DNA of 64,000 nt. Origin: an uncultured SAR86 cluster bacterium. GTDB taxonomy: Bacteria > Pseudomonadota > Gammaproteobacteria > Magnimaribacterales > D2472. Shown here piece by piece: positions 55,222 to 62,832 of the stretch; position 1 is the stretch's first letter, and every line of letters starts with the position of its first letter. Position numbers and translations under genes: made by a program. The notes below the pieces were generated by a model that did not search any database, was not told the DNA's origin, and worked only from the letters and a program-made list of their open reading frames with translations. The DNA is taken from the NCBI GenBank assembly GCA_902605165.1, contig CACLBJ010000003.1, forward strand, positions 62,001 through 126,000, in the 5' to 3' direction.

Positions 55222-55286
55222 CCAAGCGGTAAGGCAACGGGTTTTGATCCCGTCATGCGTAGGTTCGAATCCTACCACCCCAGCCA
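55212..55286 (+). tRNA. tRNA-Gln (anticodon TTG)
   Basis: 75-base cloverleaf: acceptor TGGGGTG paired with CACCCCA, anticodon loop TTTTGAT with TTG, T-arm AGGTTCGAATCCT and encoded CCA end. Its 5' part overlaps the end of ispE, and prs starts 7 bases after the CCA. Cleavage of the tRNA would therefore remove the ispE stop codon from its message and leave prs with a very short leader. Confidence 0.95.
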
Positions 55287-55293
55287 AATAAAT

Positions 55294-56247
55294 ATGAGTA
55301 ACGGAACAATAGATATTTTCTCAGGGTCATCTTGCATTGATCTTTCGGATGAAGTCGTAAAACTTTTACGTACTGGACTTTCTTCTAGTCAACTGGGAAC
55401 TTTTTCGGATGGCGAAATACAAGTAGAAATTAATGAAAATGTTAGAGGTCACGATACCTTTATAATTCAATCCACCTGCTCACCAGCTGATAAGCATCTA
55501 ATGGAGCTAATGTTGCTTGCTGATGCCCTCAAGAGGTCTTCTGCCTCTAAAATAACTGCGGTTGTGCCTTACTTTGGCTATGCTAGACAAGATCGAAGAG
55601 TGAGATCTTCAAGGGTTCCAATTAGTGCAAAAGTTGTATCTGATATGTTTAGTTCTGTTGGTATTAACAGAGTCCTAACCCTAGATCTTCACTCTGAAAC
55701 TATCCAAGGTTTTTTTGACATGCCTGCTGATAATATTTATGCAACAAAACTAATGGTTGAGGATATATCTAAAAACTATTCTCAAGATAACTTAGTTATA
55801 GTCTCACCAGATGTTGGAGGTGTTGTTAGATCGAGAGCTTTAGCAAAATATCTAGGCGGTCTTGAGCTTGCTATTATTGATAAGCGAAGAGATGAAGCCA
55901 ATGAGTCAGAAGTCATGAACATAATTGGTAATGTTGAGGGAAAAAATTGCATTGTTCCTGACGATATTGTTGATACAGCAGGAACATTGTGCAATGCAGC
56001 TAAAGCCCTAAAAGATGCTGGTGCAAGTAAAGTAAGCGCCTATATAACTCATCCTGTTTTATCAGGTCCAGCTATTAAGAGAATAACTAATTCTCAAATT
56101 GATGAGCTTGTTGTAACTAATTCAATACCTCTTACCCAAGATGGTCAAAAATGCAGTAAAATACGCGTGATATCGATCGCACCATTAATATCAGAGTGTA
56201 TTAAAAGGCTTTCAAATGAGGAATCCTTGAGTGCGGTTTTTTTATAA
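55294..56247 (+). CDS. prs: Ribose-phosphate pyrophosphokinase
   Basis: Makes PRPP for nucleotides, His and Trp. [39 protein letters not shown] (flexible loop), [12 protein letters not shown] and the PRPP site [14 protein letters not shown]. The ATG at 55294 is the correct start (317 residues); the longer frame begins inside the tRNA. No ribosome binding site fits in the 7 bases after the tRNA. Confidence 0.96.
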   Translation: MSNGTIDIFSGSSCIDLSDEVVKLLRTGLSSSQLGTFSDGEIQVEINENVRGHDTFIIQSTCSPADKHLMELMLLADALKRSSASKITAVVPYFGYARQDRRVRSSRVPISAKVVSDMFSSVGINRVLTLDLHSETIQGFFDMPADNIYATKLMVEDISKNYSQDNLVIVSPDVGGVVRSRALAKYLGGLELAIIDKRRDEANESEVMNIIGNVEGKNCIVPDDIVDTAGTLCNAAKALKDAGASKVSAYITHPVLSGPAIKRITNSQIDELVVTNSIPLTQDGQKCSKIRVISIAPLISECIKRLSNEESLSAVFL

Positions 56248-56256
56248 GAGGTTTTT

Positions 56257-56958
56257 ATGTCAGAGCAAATAATGATAAATGCAGTTTCAAGATCTGAGCT
56301 TGGTTCTAATAGGGCTAGAAATATTAGAAGTGGCAACATGGTTCCAGCTGTAATTTATGGAAATGAGAAAGAGTTCTTAAATGTAAATATTCCTCTAAAT
56401 GAGCTTACAAAAGCATCTCAAAATGATTTATTTTTTACTCAAGTTCTAATTATTAAAGTGGGTGATAATGATGAAAAAGTTGTGCTAAAAGAGCTTCAAA
56501 GAGAGCCTATGAAAGGTAAATTGCTTCATGCCGATTTTATGAGGGTTTCAAGGAAAACTATGCTAAAAGTCACAATTCCTTTTAGCTTCTTAAATGAAGA
56601 AGACTGTATAGGAGTTAAAACAGAGGGTGGAGTTGTTACAAAAACAATGAGAGATATTGAAATTCTATGTTCTGCAGAAAATATTCCTGAACTCATTGAG
56701 GTTGATGTTATCAAGCTTAATTTAGGAGATTCTATCAGGTTAACAGATTTATCCCTTCCAGAGGGTTCGGAAATTCCGGGGCTTACGGAAGAAAATGATC
56801 AAATGATTGTTTCTGTGAATGCTCCAAAAGCTGAGGTTGAAGAAGAACCTCTTGAAGATGATGCTCTTGAGGGAGAAGAAGATGGTGATGAGGTCACTGA
56901 AGGAGCTTCTGACGAAGGCTCTGAAGAATCAGAAGCAAAAGAAGAAGCCTCAGAATAA
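56257..56958 (+). CDS. rplY: 50S ribosomal protein L25, CTC form
   Basis: Binds 5S rRNA. N-terminal L25 domain (about residues 7-95, with RSGNMVPAVIYG and LQREPMKGKLLHADF) and the C-terminal TL5/CTC beta domain to about residue 188. Residues 189-233 form a very acidic low-complexity tail. AAGAGG precedes the ATG. Length 233. Confidence 0.94.
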   Translation: MSEQIMINAVSRSELGSNRARNIRSGNMVPAVIYGNEKEFLNVNIPLNELTKASQNDLFFTQVLIIKVGDNDEKVVLKELQREPMKGKLLHADFMRVSRKTMLKVTIPFSFLNEEDCIGVKTEGGVVTKTMRDIEILCSAENIPELIEVDVIKLNLGDSIRLTDLSLPEGSEIPGLTEENDQMIVSVNAPKAEVEEEPLEDDALEGEEDGDEVTEGASDEGSEESEAKEEASE

Positions 56959-56965
56959 TTACCCT

Positions 56966-57520
56966 GTGCAAAAGGTATTTATTCTTGGTATCGGAAATCC
57001 TGAAGAAAAATATAACAACACTAGGCATAACATTGGCAAAAACTGGGTTGAAAAAATTGCCAAAGATCATGCCCTATCTTTCGTAAAGAAATCAAAACTA
57101 AAATGCAGTATCTGTGAAATAAAACCATATGTTTATTTAGTAACGCCTGATGTCTATGTAAATGAAACTGGTAAAGTTGCTTCATTGCTTAAAAGATATC
57201 TTAATGCTAAACCCGAGCAAATTTTAGTATTACATGATGATATTGATACTCAAATTGGTAAAGCAAAGTTTAAATCTGGAGGTGGAGATGGTGGCCACAA
57301 TGGATTAAAAGATTTATCTGATGTTATTGGAAAAGACTTTAAAAGATTAAAAATTGGCGTTAGCCATCCTGGTAGGAAAAATGAAGTTACAAATTGGGTT
57401 TTAGGTAAGTTTAAACCTGAAGAGGCTCATGTGCTTGAAGATTTATATAAAAAGATCATAGTCCACAAAGATAAAATATTTAGTCTTGAAATAGAAAATC
57501 TTCAAAACTTGGTAAACTGA
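56966..57520 (+). CDS. pth: Peptidyl-tRNA hydrolase
   Basis: Recycles tRNA from peptidyl-tRNA. FILGIGNPEEKYNNTRHNIG with catalytic His; YVNETGKV, LVLHDDIDTQIGKAKFKSGGG and GGHNGLKDL. The open frame runs back into rplY, but the family N-terminus begins at a GTG at 56966, giving 184 residues and no overlap with rplY. The gene pair rplY-pth-ychF is conserved. Confidence 0.94.
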   Translation: MQKVFILGIGNPEEKYNNTRHNIGKNWVEKIAKDHALSFVKKSKLKCSICEIKPYVYLVTPDVYVNETGKVASLLKRYLNAKPEQILVLHDDIDTQIGKAKFKSGGGDGGHNGLKDLSDVIGKDFKRLKIGVSHPGRKNEVTNWVLGKFKPEEAHVLEDLYKKIIVHKDKIFSLEIENLQNLVN

Positions 57521-57521
57521 T

Positions 57522-58613
57522 ATGGGCTTTAAATGTGGGATTATTGGTTTACCAAATGTAGGTAAATCGACATTGTTTAATGCAATAACTCAATCCTCTA
57601 TTCCTGCCGAAAATTTTCCTTTTTGTACAATTGAACCAAATGTTGGAGTTGTTGAAGTTCCTGACTTTAGACTTAATGAATTGCAAGAAATAGTAAGAGC
57701 TAAAAAAGTTATACCTACAACTTTAAACTTAGTTGATATAGCTGGATTAGTTAAAGGTGCCTCTAATGGAGAAGGTTTGGGAAATAGTTTCTTATCGAAT
57801 ATAAGGGAAATGAATGCATTAGCTCACGTTGTAAGATGTTTTGATGATAATAATATCACTCATGTAGATGGAGAAATAAATTCAACAAGAGATGCGGAAG
57901 TTATAAATCTTGAGCTTATTTTTGCTGATTTAGAAACCTTAAATAAAAGAAAAGAAAAGATTGAAAAGAAATTAAGATCAGGAGATAAAGATTTAGCTAA
58001 TGAATTTAGCTTAATTGAGAATTGTATAAAAACTCTAGAATCAGGAAATTTTGTAAATATATCTGACTATTCCAATAAAGAGGATCTAAAAATAATTAAG
58101 TCTTTTCAGTTGTTAACTGCTAAGCCAATCTTTTTCATTGCAAATGTTTCTGAAACTGAATCATCTAGAAAAAATCTTAATGATCTATGGGATTATGCAA
58201 AGAAAATAAATCAAGAAGTTATTGAAGTTCAAATAAAATTAGAAGAAGAAATAGCGAGCCTTGATGAGCAGGATAAAAAAGATTTTCTAGAATTAGAAGG
58301 CATTGAAGAACCAGCACTTAATAAAATTATTAAAAAAGGATATGAAGTTCTTGGTTTGGATACTTTTTTTACCGCTGGTCCTAACGAGCTAAGAGCTTGG
58401 ACATTAAAAAGAGGCTCTCTTGCTCCCCAAGCGGCTGGAAGAATTCATACAGACTTTGAAAGAGGCTTCATTAAAGCAGAAATTATTAGCTTTGAAGACT
58501 ATATATCTTTTGGTGGTGAGGCAGGATCAAAAGAAAATGGTAAATTAAGATTAGAAGGAAAAGATTATATATTTAAAGACGGAGACATAGCCCACTTTAA
58601 ATTTAATGTTTGA
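57522..58613 (+). CDS. ychF: Ribosome-binding ATPase YchF
   Basis: Obg-family protein that prefers ATP. P-loop IIGLPNVGKSTLFNA, switch II region DIAGLVKGASNGEGLGN, a coiled-coil insertion (about residues 125-200) and the C-terminal TGS domain with ELRAWTLKRGSLAPQAAGRIH and FERGFIKAEII. Length 363. One base after the pth stop. Confidence 0.96.
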   Translation: MGFKCGIIGLPNVGKSTLFNAITQSSIPAENFPFCTIEPNVGVVEVPDFRLNELQEIVRAKKVIPTTLNLVDIAGLVKGASNGEGLGNSFLSNIREMNALAHVVRCFDDNNITHVDGEINSTRDAEVINLELIFADLETLNKRKEKIEKKLRSGDKDLANEFSLIENCIKTLESGNFVNISDYSNKEDLKIIKSFQLLTAKPIFFIANVSETESSRKNLNDLWDYAKKINQEVIEVQIKLEEEIASLDEQDKKDFLELEGIEEPALNKIIKKGYEVLGLDTFFTAGPNELRAWTLKRGSLAPQAAGRIHTDFERGFIKAEIISFEDYISFGGEAGSKENGKLRLEGKDYIFKDGDIAHFKFNV

Positions 58614-58637
58614 CTTTTGTTGAGAGTAAATTATTAT
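58610..58637 (+). promoter_or_regulatory. Promoter of tRNA-Met
   Basis: TTGACT (58610-58615), a 16-base spacer and TATTAT (58632-58637). The -35 overlaps the ychF stop. The start would fall about 5 bases before the mature tRNA end. Confidence 0.55.
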
Positions 58638-58648
58638 TTCCGGTCAAT

Positions 58649-58725
58649 GGCTATGTAGCTCAGATGGTTAGAGCACAGCACTCATAACGCTGGGGTCGGT
58701 GGTTCAATTCCACCCATAGCCACCA
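58649..58725 (+). tRNA. tRNA-Met, elongator (anticodon CAT)
   Basis: 77-base cloverleaf: acceptor GGCTATG with CATAGCC, D-arm GCTCAGATGGTTAGAGC, anticodon loop CTCATAA, T-arm GGTGGTTCAATTCCACC, encoded CCA. The first acceptor pair G-C and overall similarity to the E. coli elongator tRNA argue against an initiator. It is 4 bases from the end of an oppositely directed small gene. Confidence 0.95.
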
Positions 58726-58729
58726 ATTT

Positions 58730-58966
58730 CTACTTCTTGTTTATTAAAAAAATTATTATCAAGGATACAAGAGCAACCACTCCACTATCCCCAATAGTAT
58801 CTAATACGCTAACAAGGTTTGAATATACTGCTCCAACAAATGGAGCATCAGGACCAAAAAGAACTCCTAGCAATAGAGCAACTGCAACAACAACTAGAAG
58901 AACGTCTGTGACCTGTTTAAGGTAACTTTTGATTTTATTTAATGTGTAGTAAAAATCTAGCTTCAT
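58730..58966 (-). CDS. Small two-helix membrane protein, paralogue B
   Basis: I do not recognise a named family. The 78-residue product has a basic N-terminus, membrane segment 1 (about residues 22-38), a loop with FGPDAPFVG, and segment 2 (about 61-75), ending NKK. It aligns without gaps (offset of four residues) to the next gene over about 44 residues. Shared positions include the FG, A, VG, V, NL and GD-x-G pattern (G34, F37, G38, A41, V44, G45, N50, G59, D60, G62). It is second in the pair, after a strong hairpin and with only a weak ribosome binding site. Confidence 0.75.
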   Translation of the reverse strand: MKLDFYYTLNKIKSYLKQVTDVLLVVVAVALLLGVLFGPDAPFVGAVYSNLVSVLDTIGDSGVVALVSLIIIFLINKK

Positions 58967-58981
58967 TCTTAAGATTTTAGA

Positions 58982-59009
58982 TCAAAGGGAGATATAAATC
59001 TCCCTTTGA
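58982..59009 (-). promoter_or_regulatory. Perfect 12-bp hairpin between the two small membrane genes
   Basis: TCAAAGGGAGAT and ATCTCCCTTTGA separated by ATAA. It begins 12 bases after the stop of gene A and ends 15 bases before the ATG of gene B. On the transcribed strand it is not followed by a T-run, so it is less like a terminator than like an attenuator or an mRNA-stabilising 3' hairpin for gene A. Confidence 0.6.
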
Positions 59010-59021
59010 AAGAATAAATGA

Positions 59022-59243
59022 TTACTTAAGCAGCCCTATCAGAATAGCAGCTACAAGTAGTCCAACGATTCCAGCATCACCAAGCATTGAAACAACACCT
59101 AGAAGATTTTCAAGAACATCGCCGACTAAGAAAGCATTGCCGCCAAAAACGATACCAGCTACAACACCAAATCCGATAAAAGCAACAAAGATCTTGGTAA
59201 GATTTGTTACTATATCCATTATCATTTTCATTCCAGTTTCCAT
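59022..59243 (-). CDS. Small two-helix membrane protein, paralogue A
   Basis: A 73-residue paralogue of the gene below it. It has membrane segment 1 (about residues 17-35), a loop with FGGNAFLVGDVLENL, and segment 2 (about 57-72). A very strong ribosome binding site AGGGGGG lies four bases before the ATG at 59243 and decides the start; an in-frame ATG 12 codons upstream has none. It lies 108 bases after pnp, with room for its own promoter. The strong binding site suggests high expression. Function unknown; holin-like, peptide-like or scaffold roles are guesses. Confidence 0.8.
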   Translation of the reverse strand: METGMKMIMDIVTNLTKIFVAFIGFGVVAGIVFGGNAFLVGDVLENLLGVVSMLGDAGIVGLLVAAILIGLLK

Positions 59244-59351
59244 AATTCCCCCCCTATAAAGGTAATGGTTAACACGCATATGAAACCAAAATTGATGGTG
59301 GTTTACAAATTACCTTAATTGTTTATTTAACGTAATTTGACTTTTAGAACT

Positions 59352-61436
59352 TTATTTACTAAGCGCCTTTATTGATAGTTTCATTTTTCCTCTATCAAAA
59401 CCTATAAGCTTAACTTGAACTTTCTGACCTTCTTCAAGAACAGCTGAAACATCTTCAGTTCTCTCTTCCGCAATCTCTGAAATATGAAGAAGTCCATCTT
59501 TCCCAGGTAAAATATTTACGAATGCTCCAAAGTCAACAATCTTTACAACTGTTCCTTCATAAACTTTATCTAATTCAGGTTCTTCAATAATCTTATCGAT
59601 AATATCGAGCGCTGCCTGCATCTTAGCCTGGTTATCACCAAATACTGATATTTCACCAGTATCATTGATATCCACAACAGCTCCAGATTCTTCTTGGATA
59701 GACTTAATAACTGAACCGCCCTTTCCAATAATTTCTTTTATCTTATCTTTATTAACCATAAACTTTTGCATTGATGGAGCATCTGAGGCTAATTCTTTTG
59801 GTTTAGAAAGAACTTCGTTCATCTTTTCAAGTATATGCATTCTTGCCTCTTTAGCACTGCTTAGAGCCTCATCCATTATTTTTTCATTAATTCCATCAAT
59901 TTTTATATCCATTTGCAGTGCAGTTATGCCTTTTTCAGATCCAGCAACTTTAAAATCCATATCTCCTAAATGATCTTCATCTCCTAAGATGTCTGTAAGA
60001 ACTGCAAATTCATCACCGTCTTTAATTAACCCCATCGCTATTCCAGCAACTGGGGCTGATAGAGGGACTCCAGCATCCATTAAGGAAAGAGAGGTACCGC
60101 AAACAGTAGCCATTGAGCTTGAGCCATTAGACTCAGTAATTTCTGAAACTATTCTGACGGTATAGCCAAAATCATCAAAGTCAGGAAGAACACCTTTTAT
60201 TGCCCTTTTTGCTAAGTTTCCATGGCCGATTTCTCTTCTTTTAGGTCCAAGCGGCATTCCAATCTCACCCACACAATAAGCTGGGAAATTATAATGGAGC
60301 ATAAAATGGTCATACATCTCTCCATCAAGCGACTCAAGTCTTTGTGCATCTCTCGGAGATGCTAGTGTTGCAGCAACTAATGCCTGTGTTTCACCTCGTG
60401 TAAATAGCGAAGAGCCGTGAGCTCTCTTAAGAACATCTGTTTCAACTGTTAGCTGTCTTACCGTATTTAAATCTCTTCCGTCTATTCTTGGTTTACCAGA
60501 TAGTATATTTCTTCTAACTATTTGTTTTTCAAGTTTTTTAAAAGCATCCATTACCTTTCCAACACTTAGCTCATCAAGATCTTCATATTTTTCTAAAATA
60601 TCAAGTCGAACTGAGTTGATAGCTTCTGATCTTTCTGATTTCTTTGCAATAGTGAAAGCATCTTCGATTCTTGAAGAAAATTCTGATTCCAGCTCTTTAA
60701 AATATTTTGGTGTTTCAGCATCTTTTTCAATTTCCCAATCTTCAACACCTACCATCTCTTTAAATTCGTTTATCTTCTCGATAACAATTTGCATTGATTT
60801 GTGACCATATAAAACTGCACCTAGCATAAGGTCTTCATTAAGTTCATTTGCTTCAGACTCAACCATAAGCACAGCCTCTGAAGTTCCAGCTACCACCATA
60901 TCAAGATGCGACTCATCCATTATCTTCTTTGAAGGATTTAAAACATAACTTCCATCAATGAAACCAACTCTTGCAGCACCTATTGGTCCCTGAAAAGGGA
61001 CTCCAGTAAGAGATAGTGCAGCTGAAGCACCAATCATAGCTGCGATATCAGAAGAAAACTCTTCATCAGAAGAAATCACTGTAGACATAATTTGAACATC
61101 ATTTTTAAACTCATCAGGAAATAGAGGTCTAATCGGTCTATCAATTAATCTTGATGTTAGTGTTTCTTTTTCAGTAGGTCTTGCTTCTCTTTTAAAATAT
61201 CCACCTGGAATCTTTCCGGCTGCATAAAATTTTTCTTGATAAAAAACTGCAAGTGGGAAGAAATCTTTCTTTGGGTCAGCTTCTTTTCTTGCTACTACAG
61301 TTGTAAGTACTTGTGTTTGATCTACCGAGACAAGAACAGCTGCATTAGCTTGTCTTGCAATTCTTCCTGTTTCGAGGGTAATTTCTTTACCCCCATATTC
61401 AAATGATATTGATTTTGGTTCTAAATGTTTTTCCAC
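59352..61436 (-). CDS. pnp: Polyribonucleotide nucleotidyltransferase
   Basis: 3'-5' phosphorolytic exoribonuclease. Two RNase PH domains (about residues 12-140 and 310-450; FFPLAVFYQEKFYAAGKIPGG, GRPRIDGR-type KPRIDGRDLN, SRGETQALV-type TRGETQALV), then a KH domain with IIGKGGSVIKSI and an S1 domain (about 620-690). Length 694. It follows rpsO after 3 bases. Confidence 0.97.
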   Translation of the reverse strand: MEKHLEPKSISFEYGGKEITLETGRIARQANAAVLVSVDQTQVLTTVVARKEADPKKDFFPLAVFYQEKFYAAGKIPGGYFKREARPTEKETLTSRLIDRPIRPLFPDEFKNDVQIMSTVISSDEEFSSDIAAMIGASAALSLTGVPFQGPIGAARVGFIDGSYVLNPSKKIMDESHLDMVVAGTSEAVLMVESEANELNEDLMLGAVLYGHKSMQIVIEKINEFKEMVGVEDWEIEKDAETPKYFKELESEFSSRIEDAFTIAKKSERSEAINSVRLDILEKYEDLDELSVGKVMDAFKKLEKQIVRRNILSGKPRIDGRDLNTVRQLTVETDVLKRAHGSSLFTRGETQALVAATLASPRDAQRLESLDGEMYDHFMLHYNFPAYCVGEIGMPLGPKRREIGHGNLAKRAIKGVLPDFDDFGYTVRIVSEITESNGSSSMATVCGTSLSLMDAGVPLSAPVAGIAMGLIKDGDEFAVLTDILGDEDHLGDMDFKVAGSEKGITALQMDIKIDGINEKIMDEALSSAKEARMHILEKMNEVLSKPKELASDAPSMQKFMVNKDKIKEIIGKGGSVIKSIQEESGAVVDINDTGEISVFGDNQAKMQAALDIIDKIIEEPELDKVYEGTVVKIVDFGAFVNILPGKDGLLHISEIAEERTEDVSAVLEEGQKVQVKLIGFDRGKMKLSIKALSK

Positions 61437-61439
61437 GTT

Positions 61440-61709
61440 TTATCCTCTTAAATTTAGGTCTGTAATAATTTTTTTATAACTTTCAGGGTTAGTTCTTTTT
61501 AAATATGCTAAAAGTTTTCTTCTGAGATTAACCATCCTTATTAGACCTGTTCTTGAGTGATGATCTTTTTTATGTGTCTTGAAATGACTTTGAAGTTTAT
61601 TAATATTTTCTGTAAGTAAAGCTACCTGAACCTCTGAAGATCCAGTATCATTTTCATCCTTCTGGAATTTTTTGACTAAATTAGCTTTTTCATCTTTTAA
61701 AAGCGCCAT
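61440..61709 (-). CDS. rpsO: 30S ribosomal protein S15
   Basis: Binds 16S rRNA early in assembly. [35 protein letters not shown] and [16 protein letters not shown]. 89 residues as in E. coli. AGGAGA precedes the ATG. It is 119 bases after truB; that gap holds a TTGACA but no matching -10 that I trust. Confidence 0.97.
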   Translation of the reverse strand: MALLKDEKANLVKKFQKDENDTGSSEVQVALLTENINKLQSHFKTHKKDHHSRTGLIRMVNLRRKLLAYLKRTNPESYKKIITDLNLRG

Positions 61710-61828
61710 AATTATTCTCCTAGGACATACATTTTTATTAAATTACACCTGTCAAACCTCGTATGTCTAAAGTTTGAGAGCGTAGCTTAAAGGTATTTAA
61801 AGATATAAACAACTAATTTCTTTTATAT

Positions 61829-62500
61829 TTAAAATGATAAATCCTCTATGTTTATCAGATCACTCATTTGGATTTCGTCTACTTTTTTTGCATCTTTGAG
61901 CTCAAATTTACCTTGAGAAAGTCTAATAAGCTCGACTAAGTGGCCACCACATCCAAGCTTTTCACCCAGGTCTCTTGCAATAGATCTTATATAAGTGCCC
62001 TTGGAACAAGATATTTCAAAGGAAACAAAAGCATTTTCTACAACAATGTTTAATATCTTGTAAATTTTTATATTCCTAGGCTCTTTTTCTATCAGTCTTC
62101 CTTCTCTTGCATACTTATAAAGCGGTTTACCTTTATATTTTAAAGCTGAAAAAAATGGAGCTTTTTGCTTCGACTCTCCTATAAAGGTTTCAGTCATCTC
62201 AATAATCTCCTCTTCACTTACTTTAATCTTTTTCTCCTCAATAATATTTCCCTCAGAGTCATCAGTTGTGGTTTGGATTCCCAACATAATTCTTGAAAAG
62301 TATGACTTGTCGAGATTCAGAAATCTTTCTGATAACTTTGTGCCCTTATTAATTCCACAAACTAACAAGCCCTCTGCTAGAGGATCAAGCGTACCGAAAT
62401 GCCCAATTTTTTTTATATTCAGCCTTCTTTTTATCTTTTGGATAGCTTTATTTGATGATAAACCCTTATCTTTATTAATTAAAAAGATGCCTGAATTCAT
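61829..62500 (-). CDS. truB: tRNA pseudouridine(55) synthase TruB, short form
   Basis: Makes pseudouridine 55 in the T-loop of tRNA. GIFLINKDKGLSSNKAI, catalytic D39 in GHFGTLDPLAEGLL, KGTYIRSIARDLGEKLG and GGHLVELIRLSQGKF. At 223 residues it holds the catalytic domain but lacks most of the C-terminal PUA-like domain present in the 314-residue E. coli enzyme. Overlaps rbfA by ATGA. Confidence 0.94.
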   Translation of the reverse strand: MNSGIFLINKDKGLSSNKAIQKIKRRLNIKKIGHFGTLDPLAEGLLVCGINKGTKLSERFLNLDKSYFSRIMLGIQTTTDDSEGNIIEEKKIKVSEEEIIEMTETFIGESKQKAPFFSALKYKGKPLYKYAREGRLIEKEPRNIKIYKILNIVVENAFVSFEISCSKGTYIRSIARDLGEKLGCGGHLVELIRLSQGKFELKDAKKVDEIQMSDLINIEDLSF

Positions 62501-62826
62501 TTAATATTTTTTAAAAGATTTTCTATGTTATCTGCTTCCTCAGGTGTTTTATCAAAAATGAATACAATCTTAGGTACTCGTCTAATTTTCATAGATCTTG
62601 AGATTTCACTTCTTATCATGCCTGAAAATTTTGAAAGAATTTTTTCATTTAATTCAGTTTCATCTTTATTGACAGAATAAAAGACTTTAGCTACTGAAAT
62701 ATCTTGTGTTACAGAAATATGGTTTATGACTATAGATTTAAGCCTCGGATCTCTAACTTTTTGAAGAATGATATTTGAAATATCCTTTTTAAGATAATCT
62801 GCAATTCTCTCAGGCCTTAAGGACAT
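62497..62826 (-). CDS. rbfA: Ribosome-binding factor A
   Basis: Small KH-fold factor for 30S maturation. RPERIADYLKKDISNIILQKVRDPRL at the start, VTQDISVAKVFYSV and the C-terminal RRVPKIVFIFDKTPEEADNIENLL. Length 109. Sits between infB and truB as usual, six bases after infB. Confidence 0.94.
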   Translation of the reverse strand: MSLRPERIADYLKKDISNIILQKVRDPRLKSIVINHISVTQDISVAKVFYSVNKDETELNEKILSKFSGMIRSEISRSMKIRRVPKIVFIFDKTPEEADNIENLLKNIK

Positions 62827-62832
62827 ATTATC

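Noticed and set aside
55255-55293. Longer start for prs
   Set aside because: The extra codons lie inside tRNA-Gln and the family N-terminus begins at the ATG at 55294.
56819-56965. 49-codon N-terminal extension of pth
   Set aside because: It overlaps the rplY tail in another frame and is low-complexity; the Pth family start matches the GTG at 56966.
61727-61755. TTGACA upstream of rpsO as a promoter
   Set aside because: The -35 is perfect but at 16-18 bases spacing only poor -10 sequences (such as ATGTAT) are found.
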